A stretch of 12,988 nucleotides of DNA from Bacillota bacterium (GTDB lineage: Bacteria; Bacillota; Clostridia; Oscillospirales; Acutalibacteraceae): positions 1 through 12,988 of the forward strand of contig JAEXDU010000186.1 of assembly GCA_023401495.1 (NCBI GenBank), in the 5' to 3' direction. Positions 5,896-12,988 of this stretch are shown here, in pieces. The notes under the pieces were generated by a model, which searched no databases, was not told the origin of the DNA, and worked only from the letters and a program-made list of their open reading frames with translations. The position numbers and the translations under genes are program-made. The first letter of the stretch is position 1, and every line of letters begins with the position of its first letter.

Positions 5896-6816
5896 TTATT
5901 CTTTGCTCCGCAGCGCCATGGCCACCCAGCCTTTTTCCTCGCGGCGCTGAAGAATCTCAAAGTCTTTCTCCACTGCCGAAAGCACGTCCTGCTCGCGTGT
6001 ATCGATGATCCCGCTGACGAGATACACCGCACCGGGCTTTAAGAACTGCCGGATGTCGCCGGTCAGCAGGATGATCACATCCGCCACAATGTTCGCGGCA
6101 ACCACGTCGAACGTGCCATGCACCTTATCCGTCAGGTTCCCGTGAATCCCGGTAAAGCGATCCGACAAACCGTTGATGCGCGCGTTTTCCACCGCGGTGC
6201 GAACGCCCGCCTCGTCAATATCCACACCGACAGCGCGCTGTGCACCGAGCAGCAGCGCGGCGATGGACAAAATCCCGCTGCCGCAGCCGACGTCGAGCAT
6301 CTCGCAGGCCGGTGTTACATAGTCCTCCAGCAGTTCCATGCACAGGCGGGTCGTTTCGTGCGTACCGGTTCCGAACGCCACGCCCGGCTCCAGATGCAGC
6401 ACGGCGCGGCCGCCCGCATCGTATTCTTCCTCCCACGTGGGGCGGATCAACAGGCGTTTGCCTACCGGCATCGGCTTAAAATATTTTTTCCAATTGTTGA
6501 TCCAGTCTTCCTCGAGGCAGGCACCGGTATCAATGGTAAAGGGAATCCCCTCTGCGCGGTAGCGTTCGCTCAAAAACGCGACCGCCTCCGACGGATTTTC
6601 CTTCGGGTCGATATACACGTGCACCAGCGCCTTGGTGCGGTCTTTTTTCAGCAGGTCTTCATCGATCAAATCAATGTGGGCGATCTCCCAGGCTTCCTGC
6701 TCCAGATTCGAGTAATCCTCAATATAAATACCGTAGGGTACCACCATCTGGGCAATGTCCCCCGCCAAATCCACTGATTCGGCCGGCACGGTGATTGTCA
6801 CTTCTGTCCATTCCAT
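5896..6816 (-). CDS. prmA: Ribosomal protein L11 methyltransferase
   Basis: PrmA is the SAM-dependent enzyme that trimethylates ribosomal protein L11. The 306-residue product has an N-terminal substrate-recognition domain (about 1-100, starting MEWTEVTITVPAE), the family motif PGVAFGTGTHETTRLC (144-159), SAM motif I LDVGCGSGILSIAA (174-187), the acidic VGVDIDEAGVRTAVENA (197-212) and the catalytic-loop AANIVADVI (240-248). The length is typical. The frame is open further upstream, but the extra residues have no resemblance to the family; ATG 6816 has GGGGAG upstream and begins the known domain. It stands alone, divergent from the flippase gene and convergent with thiE. Confidence 0.96.
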   Translation of the reverse strand: MEWTEVTITVPAESVDLAGDIAQMVVPYGIYIEDYSNLEQEAWEIAHIDLIDEDLLKKDRTKALVHVYIDPKENPSEAVAFLSERYRAEGIPFTIDTGACLEEDWINNWKKYFKPMPVGKRLLIRPTWEEEYDAGGRAVLHLEPGVAFGTGTHETTRLCMELLEDYVTPACEMLDVGCGSGILSIAALLLGAQRAVGVDIDEAGVRTAVENARINGLSDRFTGIHGNLTDKVHGTFDVVAANIVADVIILLTGDIRQFLKPGAVYLVSGIIDTREQDVLSAVEKDFEILQRREEKGWVAMALRSKE

Positions 6817-6849
6817 CTTCTTTTGGCTCCCCTTTCTGTTCTGCTCCTT

Positions 6850-6878
6850 ATTGTACACGATTGCGCGAAAATTGTATA
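6850..6878 (-). promoter_or_regulatory. Candidate prmA promoter
   Basis: On the minus strand TATACA (6873-6878) and TACAAT (6850-6855) are separated by 17 nt, giving a -10 with five of six consensus bases and a weaker -35. The predicted transcript starts near 6843, about 27 nt before the prmA start codon. Confidence 0.45.
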
Positions 6879-7062
6879 GCAACACCACTTTAAAAAAGCG
6901 ATTCGTTTCTTCCTCTGCCAAAGTCAGGGAAAGAAGCTGTGTTTCTATTTGTAATGCAGCCACGCTGAAAGTAAATTGCCTATACATATTTTTCCCTTAC
7001 GGACGAATACATTTGACCATACGCCCATGGAATGATTTGGAACAGGAATGGTGCTTTGCCTT

Positions 7063-8631
7063 ATGAATAAACGCATTTTTCTCATCAATACACTGATTCT
7101 GACCGCCGGGTCGCTTTTTATGCGGATGCTAAACATCGGCTACCGCGTGTTTATTTCAGACCGCATCGGTGCGGCCGGGCTCGGTCTTTACCAGCTGATT
7201 TTCTCTGTCTTTATCCTGGCGATCACCATTTCCACCTCGGGGATCAGCCTGGCCGTTACCCGGCTGGTGGCCGAAGCCATGGCCAAGGACGATCCGGGCT
7301 ACGCCAAGAGCGCGGTGCGAAAGGGAATCGCCTGTTCGCTCACTCTGAGCCTCATCGCCATGACGGTGCTGTACCTTCTCGCCCAGCCGATCGCAGATGT
7401 GCTGCTGAATGAGCCCTCCGCCACCCGCCCGCTGCAAATGCTCGCGCCGGGGCTCCCCTTTATGGCGATTTCGGCCAGCCTGCGCGGCTACTTTATCGCG
7501 ATGCGCAAGGCCCTGCGCCCCGCCACGGCGGAAATACTGGAGCAGCTCGCGACCATCGGCATCGCGGTGGGACTGTTTGCCCTGCTGGCCCCGCAGACGC
7601 TGGAGGGCGCGTGCCTGGTTCTGATGATTGGCTCCACCGCCGGAGAGATGGTATCCTGCCTTTATAACGGGATTTTGTACCTGTGGGATGTGCGCCGCCT
7701 GCACGGCCACCGTGCGCGCGGCAAAGGGGCACTGTGGGGCATTCTGCGCATTGCCCTGCCCTCGATGACCGGCTACACCGCCAGGAACATCTTAAGCGCT
7801 GTGGAAAACCTGCTGATCCCCACAGGCCTGCGCAAAAACGGTTCAAACGCGGTCAGCGCCATGGCGCAGTACGGCGTGATTCAGGGAATGGTGATGCCGG
7901 TGCTGTATTTTCCGGCGGCGCTGCTTTCTGCGCTGGCGGCGCTTCTGGTGCCCGAAATGGCGGAGGCAAACGCCGCGGGAAAAAGCCGCGCCATCGCCCG
8001 CGCCACAGGGCGCGCGATGCAGATGACCCTGCTGTTTTCCTTTTTGATCATGGGCATTTTTCTCGGCTTTTCCCGGGACATCGGCCTGACCTTTTATAAA
8101 AACGAGCAGACGGGCATCCTGCTGCGTATCCTTGCGCCGCTGGTTCCCCTGATGTATCTGGACGGCATTGTGGACAGCATCCTCAAGGGACTCGACCAGC
8201 AGATGAGCTCGCTCAAATACAATCTTTCCGATTCCGCACTGCGCGTGGTGCTGATCTATTCGCTGATTCCCGTTTGGGGCCTGAAAGGATACATTGTAGT
8301 CGTCTTTTTCAGCACGATTTTCAACGCCAGCCTGAGCATTCACCGCCTGATCAAGGTGGCGCGGGTGCCGATTCAGATGATCGACTGGGTGGTAAAGCCC
8401 CTTTTGTGCATGGCGCTTTCTGTTTCGCTCGTTACCCTTTTGCTTCGGTTTTCTCCCTTCTCCTTCTTTCTGCCGTACCAGTGCGTGATTCTGCAGGTAT
8501 GTGTGACTCCGCCGCTCTACGCCGGTTTTCTGTTTTTGTGCGGCAGCCTTGGCCGCGAGGACATTCGCTGGCTTCAGTCCTTAACCGGCCACCGCCCGGC
8601 CGCAGCCCCGGCGAGAGCAAATGCAGATTGA
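7063..8631 (+). CDS. MOP-superfamily polysaccharide/lipid flippase (SpoVB-like)
   Basis: This is a 522-residue, 13-14-helix membrane protein of the MVF/SpoVB branch of the MOP (MATE-like) flippase superfamily. The N-terminus (FLINTLILTAGSLFMRMLNIGYRVFISDRIGAAGLGLYQ) has the pattern of SpoVB-type proteins, which move lipid-linked cell-wall or polysaccharide precursors across the membrane; SpoVB itself serves spore cortex formation. Later features such as LILRILAPLVPLMYLDGIVDSILKGL-like helices support the assignment. ATG 7063 fits the family N-terminus; ATG 7048 adds five residues (MVLCL) and has an equally weak ribosome site, so the start is uncertain. No cell-wall or sporulation genes adjoin it, so assignment to spoVB rather than another flippase remains open. 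Confidence 0.88.
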   Translation: MNKRIFLINTLILTAGSLFMRMLNIGYRVFISDRIGAAGLGLYQLIFSVFILAITISTSGISLAVTRLVAEAMAKDDPGYAKSAVRKGIACSLTLSLIAMTVLYLLAQPIADVLLNEPSATRPLQMLAPGLPFMAISASLRGYFIAMRKALRPATAEILEQLATIGIAVGLFALLAPQTLEGACLVLMIGSTAGEMVSCLYNGILYLWDVRRLHGHRARGKGALWGILRIALPSMTGYTARNILSAVENLLIPTGLRKNGSNAVSAMAQYGVIQGMVMPVLYFPAALLSALAALLVPEMAEANAAGKSRAIARATGRAMQMTLLFSFLIMGIFLGFSRDIGLTFYKNEQTGILLRILAPLVPLMYLDGIVDSILKGLDQQMSSLKYNLSDSALRVVLIYSLIPVWGLKGYIVVVFFSTIFNASLSIHRLIKVARVPIQMIDWVVKPLLCMALSVSLVTLLLRFSPFSFFLPYQCVILQVCVTPPLYAGFLFLCGSLGREDIRWLQSLTGHRPAAAPARANAD

Positions 8632-8899
8632 CAAATTCTGCGCAACTCCCTAAACTGAAAGACAGAAACTTTGTTTCTGCGCATGTTGAAGAACATGCAG
8701 ATCGTCAAAGCCCGCGCGAGACAAAGCGGCAAGCGCTGCAAATGAAGGAGCATTCTTTGGCATGTAACCCAAATTTGCGGCGCGGCTGCCCTGCGGGTGC
8801 ACAGAAGCGCAGCGAGCAACACAGCGGTTTTGCGGCTGCGCGGCACTATGACGATCTAAGAAACTATATTTTTTCATTTCAGCAGAAAGAGGATTTTCT
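8632..8899 (+). other. Gene-free 268-bp stretch with several hairpins
   Basis: No convincing gene is visible. The segment carries two adjacent hairpins with little space between them: CAGAAAC-TTT-GTTTCTG (about 8662-8679) and GCATGTT-GAAG-AACATGC (about 8681-8698). Further on, a GC-rich arm GCGGCGCGGCTGC near 8778-8790 can pair with GCGGCTGCGCGGC near 8832-8844 using two wobbles and one mismatch. None is followed by a T run that would make a clear terminator. I found no confident promoter for the downstream gene, whose ribosome site AAGAGGA is at about 8887-8893. Confidence 0.35.
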
Positions 8900-9907
8900 A
8901 TGCAGACCTTTGTCAAACTGACATTATTTTTCTCCGTATACAGCATGATCGGCTGGCTGTGCGAGAGTATTTATTGTTCCATTCCCCAAAAGCGCTGGAT
9001 CAACCGCGGCTTTTTAAACGGCCCGTTCTGCCCCGTATACGGGTTTGGCGCGCTGCTGATTCTGGCGGTGCTTTCTCCGCTGTTGGGAGTTTTCGAGTTC
9101 CCATTGGAGCTGATCGTGCTGTTTTTCACCGCGACACTGCTGACCTCCGTTTTGGAGTATGTCACCAGCGTTCTGTTAGAGAAGCTGTTCCACACCTCGT
9201 GGTGGGACTACTCGAACCATAAATACCAGATTCACGGGCGCGTCTGCCTGATGAACTCGCTGCTGTTCGGGGTGATGTCCACCTTGGTGCTGGAGGTGCT
9301 GCACCCGCTGATCAGCTCGCTGCTGACTGCCGTTCCGCGCTTCGTGTCCTTCCCGCTGGCGGGCGGGCTGTTCGTCTATTTTATTCTGGACGGCACCGTT
9401 ACTACCATCGGCATTCTGCGCATGAACGGCAAGCTGGCGCAGCTGCAGACGATACTGGATGAAATCCGCGAACGCACCGCCGCCGTGGCAGAAACCAACC
9501 TGGCCGGGCTGGAGCATTCCTTGGACGAGCTGCGCGACAAAGCGGATGAGCTCAAATCGGAAACACTGCTCAGCCTGCGGCAGGCATTGGAAGAACTGCG
9601 CCTGAAAACGGACGACGTCAAGACGGAAAGCATCGAGCGCCTGCGCAACTCGATTCTGGATTTTGTCAACGACGAGAACCGGATTCGCCTGCGCATGCTG
9701 CAGGACAAACAAGAATACCTGGAATCGCAGACGCACCCCATGCACCGCAGAATTATGGAGGCATTCCCCCACATGCGTTCGATTCAGAGCCCGGAATCTT
9801 TCCAGCGCTTTCGCCAGGCCGCCGCTGCGGCCCGCAAGCGGGTGCGCGGCTCCGGCAGCGAATCCGAGAGCGAATCCGAGAGCGAATCCGGAGACAAAAA
9901 AGAATAA
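8900..9907 (+). CDS. CmpB-like membrane protein (putative ABC transporter permease family) with helical-repeat tail
   Basis: The first 175 or so residues are a multi-helix membrane domain of the PF06541 type, known as putative ABC transporter permease. Typical features are SMIGWLCESIYCSI (15-28), the NRGFLNGPFCPVYGFGA segment (35-51), LEYVTSVLLEKLFHTSWWDYS (85-105) and GRVCLMNSLLFG (113-124). No ATPase or binding-protein gene adjoins it, so transport activity is unproven. Residues 176-310 form a charged, leucine-rich helical region, including two tandem 22-residue repeats (204-225 and 226-247). The end is a (Ser-Glu)n stretch encoded by a 12-bp tandem repeat. The tail is likely cytoplasmic, forming a coiled coil or an amphipathic membrane-lying helix. 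ATG 8900 follows AGAGGA at good spacing. Function unknown. Confidence 0.85.
   Translation: MQTFVKLTLFFSVYSMIGWLCESIYCSIPQKRWINRGFLNGPFCPVYGFGALLILAVLSPLLGVFEFPLELIVLFFTATLLTSVLEYVTSVLLEKLFHTSWWDYSNHKYQIHGRVCLMNSLLFGVMSTLVLEVLHPLISSLLTAVPRFVSFPLAGGLFVYFILDGTVTTIGILRMNGKLAQLQTILDEIRERTAAVAETNLAGLEHSLDELRDKADELKSETLLSLRQALEELRLKTDDVKTESIERLRNSILDFVNDENRIRLRMLQDKQEYLESQTHPMHRRIMEAFPHMRSIQSPESFQRFRQAAAAARKRVRGSGSESESESESESGDKKE
9858..9890 (+). repeat. 12-bp tandem repeat coding for Ser-Glu
   Basis: The unit GCGAATCCGAGA is present twice in full and a third time in part (GCGAATCCG). It encodes the alternating Ser-Glu end of the membrane protein. In-frame copy-number changes here would only lengthen or shorten the tail. 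Confidence 0.7.
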
Positions 9908-9930
9908 ATACAAATTTTTTCAAAAAAGGA

Positions 9931-9959
9931 TTGACATTCCTCCCATCAGACAGTATACT
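9931..9959 (+). promoter_or_regulatory. Sigma-A promoter of the small ORF-metY unit
   Basis: TTGACA (9931-9936) and TATACT (9954-9959) are separated by exactly 17 nt. The transcript would start near 9966, giving about 55 nt of AT-rich leader before the small ORF and about 160 nt before metY. I see no S-box, T-box or other known sulfur riboswitch in this leader. Confidence 0.85.
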
Positions 9960-10021
9960 AAAAGCACAATAACATATTAAGTATATATGTTTAATTTATT
10001 AGCTGAAGGGAGCTGTCCGCT

Positions 10022-10105
10022 ATGAAACGATATTCCTCTGATTTCTGCCAATTGGTTCGTTGTCGAATGTGCGGCTGTTCCCATATTGACAACGATAAAT
10101 CGTAA
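10022..10105 (+). CDS. Cysteine-rich 27-residue small ORF, candidate leader peptide of metY
   Basis: ATG 10022 follows GAAGGGAG (10005-10012) with 9-nt spacing, and the frame ends at TAA 10103-10105, 21 nt before metY. The peptide starts MKRYSSDFCQLVRCRMCGC and has four cysteines (9, 14, 17, 19) in eleven residues, plus one methionine. It is too short for routine gene calling. It sits between a consensus promoter and a gene for sulfide assimilation, so a cysteine-sensing leader peptide is the natural guess, as established for poly-cysteine uORFs in mycobacteria. An RNA hairpin, TCGTTGTCGA (10057-10066) with TTGACAACGA (10086-10095), covers the codons for Cys14 and the end of the ORF; a ribosome stalled at the cysteine codons would keep it open. 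No T-run terminator follows, so control would have to be by translation coupling or RNA decay. A functional metal-binding micropeptide is the alternative. Confidence 0.6.
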   Translation: MKRYSSDFCQLVRCRMCGCSHIDNDKS

Positions 10106-10126
10106 AAATAGAAGAGGAGAATTCGA

Positions 10127-11422
10127 ATGAGCAATCAGACAAAGCATCAATGGAAATTTGAAACACTTCAACTGCACGTCGGCCAGGAGCAGCCCGACCC
10201 CGCTTCTGACGCGAGAGCCGTACCGATTTATCAGACCACCTCTTATGTATTCAGAAACAGCAAGCACGCGGCGGATCGGTTTGGGCTGGCGGATGCCGGA
10301 AACATCTATGGCCGGCTGACAAACAGCACCCAGGATGTATTTGAGAAGAGAATTGCCGCTCTGGAAGGCGGTATCGCCGCTTTGGCGGTTGCGTCCGGCG
10401 CAGCGGCCGTCACCTACTCTATCCTGAACCTGGCGCAGTCCGGCAACCATATTGTTTCTGCCAAAACGATTTACGGCGGTACTTATAACCTGTTTGCACA
10501 TACTCTGCCGCAGTACGGCATTACCACCACCTTTGTGGACCCGGACAAAGAGGGCGCCTTTGAGGCCGCCATTCAGGAGAACACCAAGGCGATCTTTATC
10601 GAGAGCCTCGGCAACCCCAACTCCAACGTAATCGATGTGGAGCAGGTGGCCGGCATTGCCCACAAGCACGGCATCCCGCTGCTAATCGACAGCACCTTTA
10701 CCCCGCCCAGCCTGTTCCGCCCCATTGAATACGGCGCGGACATTGTAATTCACTCCGCCACCAAGTTCATCGGCGGACACGGTACGACACTCGGTGGAGT
10801 GATCGTTGATTCCGGCAAATTCGACTGGGCTGCTTCCGGTAAATTCCCGGGCCTGGCCGAACCCACCCCCAGCTACCACGGCCTGAGCTTTGCGCGCGAC
10901 GTGGGCGCGGCGGCATTCGTCACAAGAATCCGCGCGATTCTGCTGCGCGATACCGGCAGCGCGATTTCTCCGTTCAACGCCTTCCTGCTGTTGCAGGGGC
11001 TGGAGACCCTCTCCCTGCGCGTGGAACGCCATGTGGAAAACTCGCTGAAGGTGCTCGATTTCCTGAAAAACCATCCCAAGGTAGAGCATATCAATCATCC
11101 CGCTCTGCCCGACAGCCCTTACCATGCTCTGTATGAGAGCTACTTCCCGAACGGCGCCGGCTCCATTTTCACCTTCGAGGTGAAGGGCGGCGCGGAAGAG
11201 GCTACGAAATTCATCGATAATCTGCAGCTGTTCTCCCTGCTGGCGAACGTAGCGGACGTAAAATCGCTGGTGATTCATCCCGCCTCCACCACACACTCGC
11301 AGCTGAATGCGGAAGAACTGCTGGATCAGGGAATCAAGCCCAACACGATCCGTCTTTCCATCGGCACCGAGCATATTGACGATATCATTTACGATTTGCA
11401 GCAGGCATTCGATACGATCTGA
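10127..11422 (+). CDS. metY: O-acetylhomoserine sulfhydrylase (PLP-dependent)
   Basis: This 431-residue enzyme of the Cys/Met-metabolism PLP family makes homocysteine from O-acetylhomoserine and sulfide; many family members also accept O-acetylserine. Visible features are [27 protein letters not shown] N-terminus, the YGRLTNST segment (61-68) that helps bind the cofactor phosphate, [14 protein letters not shown] (81-94), the cofactor-contacting Asp188 in [10 protein letters not shown], and the Schiff-base lysine Lys213 in [16 protein letters not shown]. The length is exactly that of MetY (about 425-435), longer than cystathionine gamma-synthase or MetB (about 380-400). ATG 10127 follows AGAGGAG. 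It is the only large gene in its unit, preceded by the cysteine-rich small ORF and followed by strong terminators. Confidence 0.95.
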   Translation: MSNQTKHQWKFETLQLHVGQEQPDPASDARAVPIYQTTSYVFRNSKHAADRFGLADAGNIYGRLTNSTQDVFEKRIAALEGGIAALAVASGAAAVTYSILNLAQSGNHIVSAKTIYGGTYNLFAHTLPQYGITTTFVDPDKEGAFEAAIQENTKAIFIESLGNPNSNVIDVEQVAGIAHKHGIPLLIDSTFTPPSLFRPIEYGADIVIHSATKFIGGHGTTLGGVIVDSGKFDWAASGKFPGLAEPTPSYHGLSFARDVGAAAFVTRIRAILLRDTGSAISPFNAFLLLQGLETLSLRVERHVENSLKVLDFLKNHPKVEHINHPALPDSPYHALYESYFPNGAGSIFTFEVKGGAEEATKFIDNLQLFSLLANVADVKSLVIHPASTTHSQLNAEELLDQGIKPNTIRLSIGTEHIDDIIYDLQQAFDTI

Positions 11423-11495
11423 GCCTCAACTTATTTCTTTTAAACCAGCTTTTTCCGGACACTTTTTCTATATTCCTCCAATTTTGTAAAATAGT

Positions 11496-11539
11496 CAGAA
11501 CCGGCGTTCCCTGCCATTGGGGAACGCCGGTTCTGTTTT
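11496..11539 (+). terminator. Intrinsic terminator of metY
   Basis: A perfect 16-bp stem CAGAACCGGCGTTCCC (11496-11511) / GGGAACGCCGGTTCTG (11520-11535) with an 8-nt loop is followed by TTTT. It lies 74 nt after the metY stop. Confidence 0.92.
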
Positions 11540-11550
11540 GCATTAACCTA

Positions 11551-11587
11551 CAAAAAAGCGCGGGCCGCTGAACCGGCCCGCGCTTTT
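11551..11587 (-). terminator. Second terminator, best oriented for the minus-strand lipoprotein operon
   Basis: AAAAGCGCGGGCCG (11554-11567) pairs with CGGCCCGCGCTTTT (11574-11587), loop CTGAAC, a 14-bp stem. The six A at 11552-11557 give a T6 run on the minus strand, so it suits transcripts coming from the lipoprotein gene that ends at 11705; the four T on the plus side make it a backup for metY. Confidence 0.85.
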
Positions 11588-11704
11588 GATTGCCATATTG
11601 TCTTTGAATTCAGGCTTCGGCTCAAAAAGGAAACACGGCTACCTTTTCCCCCTCTTCGATAAGGAATAGACGGCAATTTCGATTCCCCATTCTAGAAAAT
11701 CCGA

Positions 11705-12142
11705 TTATTTATAATACAAGCCTGCCAGCTTCATGTCCTTTGTAAAGGAAATGGTATAGATAAAGGCCTTTTTCTCATATTGGGCTCTGGCTACGGCCAC
11801 GGCGTAATCCTCTTTGGTGTTTTTGTCTGAGGCGCCGGCAATGTTGACCTCTTTGATCTCCTGAAACGCGCCGCCTTCACCGATCGCCTTGTACACCGCG
11901 GCAAGCGCATCGTCAGTCAGGGCCGACTTCATCGTGTCGTCGCTGATCTCCCGCAGGGCGTCGCTATCCTTCGCGTTGACCGCGTCGATCACCTTTGTCG
12001 TTGCCTCCTGAACCTTATCCTGATCAAAATCGTCAGAGAGTTTTTTCTGCCCGCCGCTGCATGCAGTGAGCAGTGCCAGACACAGCACGAGCACGGTTCC
12101 AAAGACAAACATCTTTTTAAGCTTCTGCATTTTCTTTTTCAT
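11705..12142 (-). CDS. DUF3887-type secreted lipoprotein
   Basis: A 145-residue lipoprotein. The N-terminus is lysine-rich, then comes a hydrophobic segment (about 11-25) and a lipobox LTAC with Cys28, so the mature protein is lipid-anchored on the outer face of the membrane. The rest (about 36-145) has the pattern of DUF3887 (PF13026): a helix-rich start DQDKVQEATTKVIDAVNAKD, then strands ending in FTKDMKLAGLYYK. This is a small NTF2-like fold with no known enzymatic role. ATG 12142 follows AGGAGG at 8 nt; upstream in-frame codons would bury the signal peptide. It overlaps the protease gene by 26 bp, so the two are co-translated. The partnership suggests that the protein is a ligand, regulator or substrate of the protease; this is inference. 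Confidence 0.85.
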   Translation of the reverse strand: MKKKMQKLKKMFVFGTVLVLCLALLTACSGGQKKLSDDFDQDKVQEATTKVIDAVNAKDSDALREISDDTMKSALTDDALAAVYKAIGEGGAFQEIKEVNIAGASDKNTKEDYAVAVARAQYEKKAFIYTISFTKDMKLAGLYYK

Positions 12143-12776
12143 TTTCTGTTCCTCCTTGCAAATAAAGCTTTCGGGACAAAACAGCATAGGCCCCGGCACA
12201 CAACACCATTCCGGCAAAGATCAGTTCGACAAAGACCACCTGCATTCCGCCACGCGCAAGCAGCGGCAGAATCGAATCCACCAGGCCGTGCAGAACAATC
12301 GCCGCGGCCAGATAACGGAATCGACGGCCCGTTTGAAAGCCATTCCAAACGATCACCGTCAGGATCAGATGCAGCAGCATCGCGAGCACACGCTCAATCA
12401 GGGCCATGTGCAGAACGCTGAAGGCGTACCCCTGCATCAACAAGGGAATCAAAATCAGCCCGGCCTCTATCCCGCCGTGCCCAAGGCCGAACAACAGCGG
12501 CTGCGCGATGGTGCATTTCGCCGGGCGAAGCAGAAATTGCTTGAACAAAAAGCGAAAGCTCTCTTCGAATACACCGGCGGAAAAGCCGATGAGCACCACA
12601 GCCAGAACAGGGTGCAGCGTGCTGAACATGGTAAACCACATGCTGTGATTCAGCAGCCCCAGCAGCGGAATGCGCAGCAGCGGCTGTGAAACGAAAAAGC
12701 AGGCGGCCCCCAGCACAAACCACAGCAAATATTGGATAACCCTATGACTGCGGTTCGTTTTTGGCGAATCCGGCAT
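12117..12776 (-). CDS. YhfC-family intramembrane protease (glutamic/CPBP-like)
   Basis: This 219-residue protein has about seven membrane helices and the conserved residues of YhfC-type intramembrane proteases (PF10086), relatives of the CPBP/Abi family: Glu71-Glu72 with Arg75 in FEESFRFL, His100 in FGLGHGGIEA, His136 in LLHLILTVIVW and His163 in VLHGLVDS. All lie in or beside membrane segments, as expected for a site buried in the bilayer. The frame is open further upstream, but ATG 12776 was chosen because AAAGGTGGGGA precedes it and the product starts with a short polar stretch before helix 1; ATG 12800 is possible. CPBP relatives process prenylated or peptide substrates or give bacteriocin immunity; the substrate here is unknown. 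It overlaps the lipoprotein gene. Confidence 0.85.
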   Translation of the reverse strand: MPDSPKTNRSHRVIQYLLWFVLGAACFFVSQPLLRIPLLGLLNHSMWFTMFSTLHPVLAVVLIGFSAGVFEESFRFLFKQFLLRPAKCTIAQPLLFGLGHGGIEAGLILIPLLMQGYAFSVLHMALIERVLAMLLHLILTVIVWNGFQTGRRFRYLAAAIVLHGLVDSILPLLARGGMQVVFVELIFAGMVLCAGAYAVLSRKLYLQGGTENEKENAEA

Positions 12777-12988
12777 TGTCTTCCCCACCTTTCTGCTCAT
12801 AAAAAAACGCCGATCGCACTCTGGCTGCCGGCAAGCCCCGCAAAAGCGGGACGCCGACACCAGCGCCGATCAGCGAAAAAAACGTCTGGTATCTCTCGTG
12901 AATCCCGGCGAAACACAACAGGGCGGCGGAGCACTCCGCCGAAAAGCCGGACACTTCTATCTATTGTGAAGCTCCTCCCGAATCCGAT
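12777..12988 (-). other. Upstream region of the protease-lipoprotein operon, no clear gene
   Basis: The minus strand carries hairpins GGCGGAG/CTCCGCC (12925-12940) and CCCGC-AAAA-GCGGG (plus-strand reading, 12837-12850), and a run of seven T (plus-strand A at 12801-12807) just ahead of the gene. A 70-codon GTG frame (12954 down to 12742) overlaps the gene start but lacks a well-placed ribosome site and shows no motif. No confident promoter is visible. Confidence 0.3.

Noticed and set aside
6817..7062. Promoter for the flippase gene
   Set aside because: TATACA at about 6981 and TTGACC at 7013 are present, but neither has a partner box at acceptable spacing.
7156..7710. 184-codon minus-strand frame inside the flippase gene
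   Set aside because: It lies opposite a membrane-protein gene with clear family features and has a shadow-frame composition and no ribosome site.
9176..9913. 245-codon minus-strand frame opposite the CmpB-like gene
   Set aside because: The plus-strand frame has a good start, membrane helices and family motifs; the antisense product has none.
9966..10126. S-box (SAM) or T-box riboswitch before metY
   Set aside because: The leader is AT-rich and short, with none of the conserved bulges or stems of these elements; the only structured part overlaps the small ORF.
12742..12954. 70-codon GTG frame on the minus strand overlapping the start of the protease gene
   Set aside because: GC-rich third positions and a 35-bp overlap make it tempting, but GGAGGAG lies 17 nt from the start, an in-frame stop lies three codons upstream, and no domain is recognisable.
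1..12988. CRISPR arrays, tRNA, rRNA, insertion sequences
   Set aside because: No regularly spaced repeats, cloverleaf, rRNA signature, transposase or terminal inverted repeats with target duplication were seen.

Overview
The window looks like a chromosomal segment of a moderately GC-rich, spore-forming-type Clostridia (Bacillota), most like the Oscillospiraceae/Ruminococcaceae. This is inferred from strong AGGAGG-type ribosome sites, consensus sigma-A promoters, tight stem plus T-run terminators, a SpoVB-type MOP flippase, a ThiW-type thiazole transporter behind a TPP riboswitch, and a CmpB-like membrane protein. I see no transposase, phage gene, CRISPR array, tRNA or rRNA.

Layout. (1) 1-569: the 3' end of a sensor histidine kinase, closed by a bidirectional terminator. 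(2) 686-3162: a LysR-type regulator (minus) divergent from a two-gene operon (plus) of an EamA/DMT permease and a LUD-domain protein. The shared intergenic region holds a perfect LTTR-type inverted repeat and an excellent lysR promoter, and the permease appears to start at an ATT codon. By eye this block is lower in GC than its neighbours. (3) 3234-5874: a thiazole salvage operon thiW-thiM-thiE with a consensus promoter and a leader of about 500 nt. The leader holds a canonical TPP riboswitch with its own terminator, then a second element that repeats the pyrimidine-sensing arm of the first but has a rebuilt second arm and sits inside a terminator-like stem, then a third long hairpin with a T-run. 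(4) 5896-6816 (minus): prmA, divergent from a SpoVB-like MOP flippase (7063-8631). (5) 8900-9907: a CmpB-family membrane protein with a helical-repeat C-terminal tail. (6) 9931-11590: a consensus promoter, an unlisted 27-codon cysteine-rich small ORF with its own ribosome site, then metY (O-acetylhomoserine sulfhydrylase) and strong terminators. (7) 11705-12776 (minus): a YhfC-type intramembrane protease overlapping a DUF3887-type lipoprotein.

How the genes work together. ThiW would import the thiazole alcohol (using ECF energising subunits encoded elsewhere), ThiM phosphorylates it, and ThiE joins it to HMP-PP made elsewhere to give thiamine phosphate. This makes a leader that reads both TPP and a pyrimidine precursor sensible. 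The metY unit makes homocysteine from sulfide and would logically be tuned to cysteine supply through the small ORF. The LysR/EamA/LUD unit looks like a substrate-inducible export or uptake module of unknown substrate.

The two most interesting items are the second riboswitch-like element (3500-3606) and the cysteine-rich small ORF ahead of metY (10022-10105).
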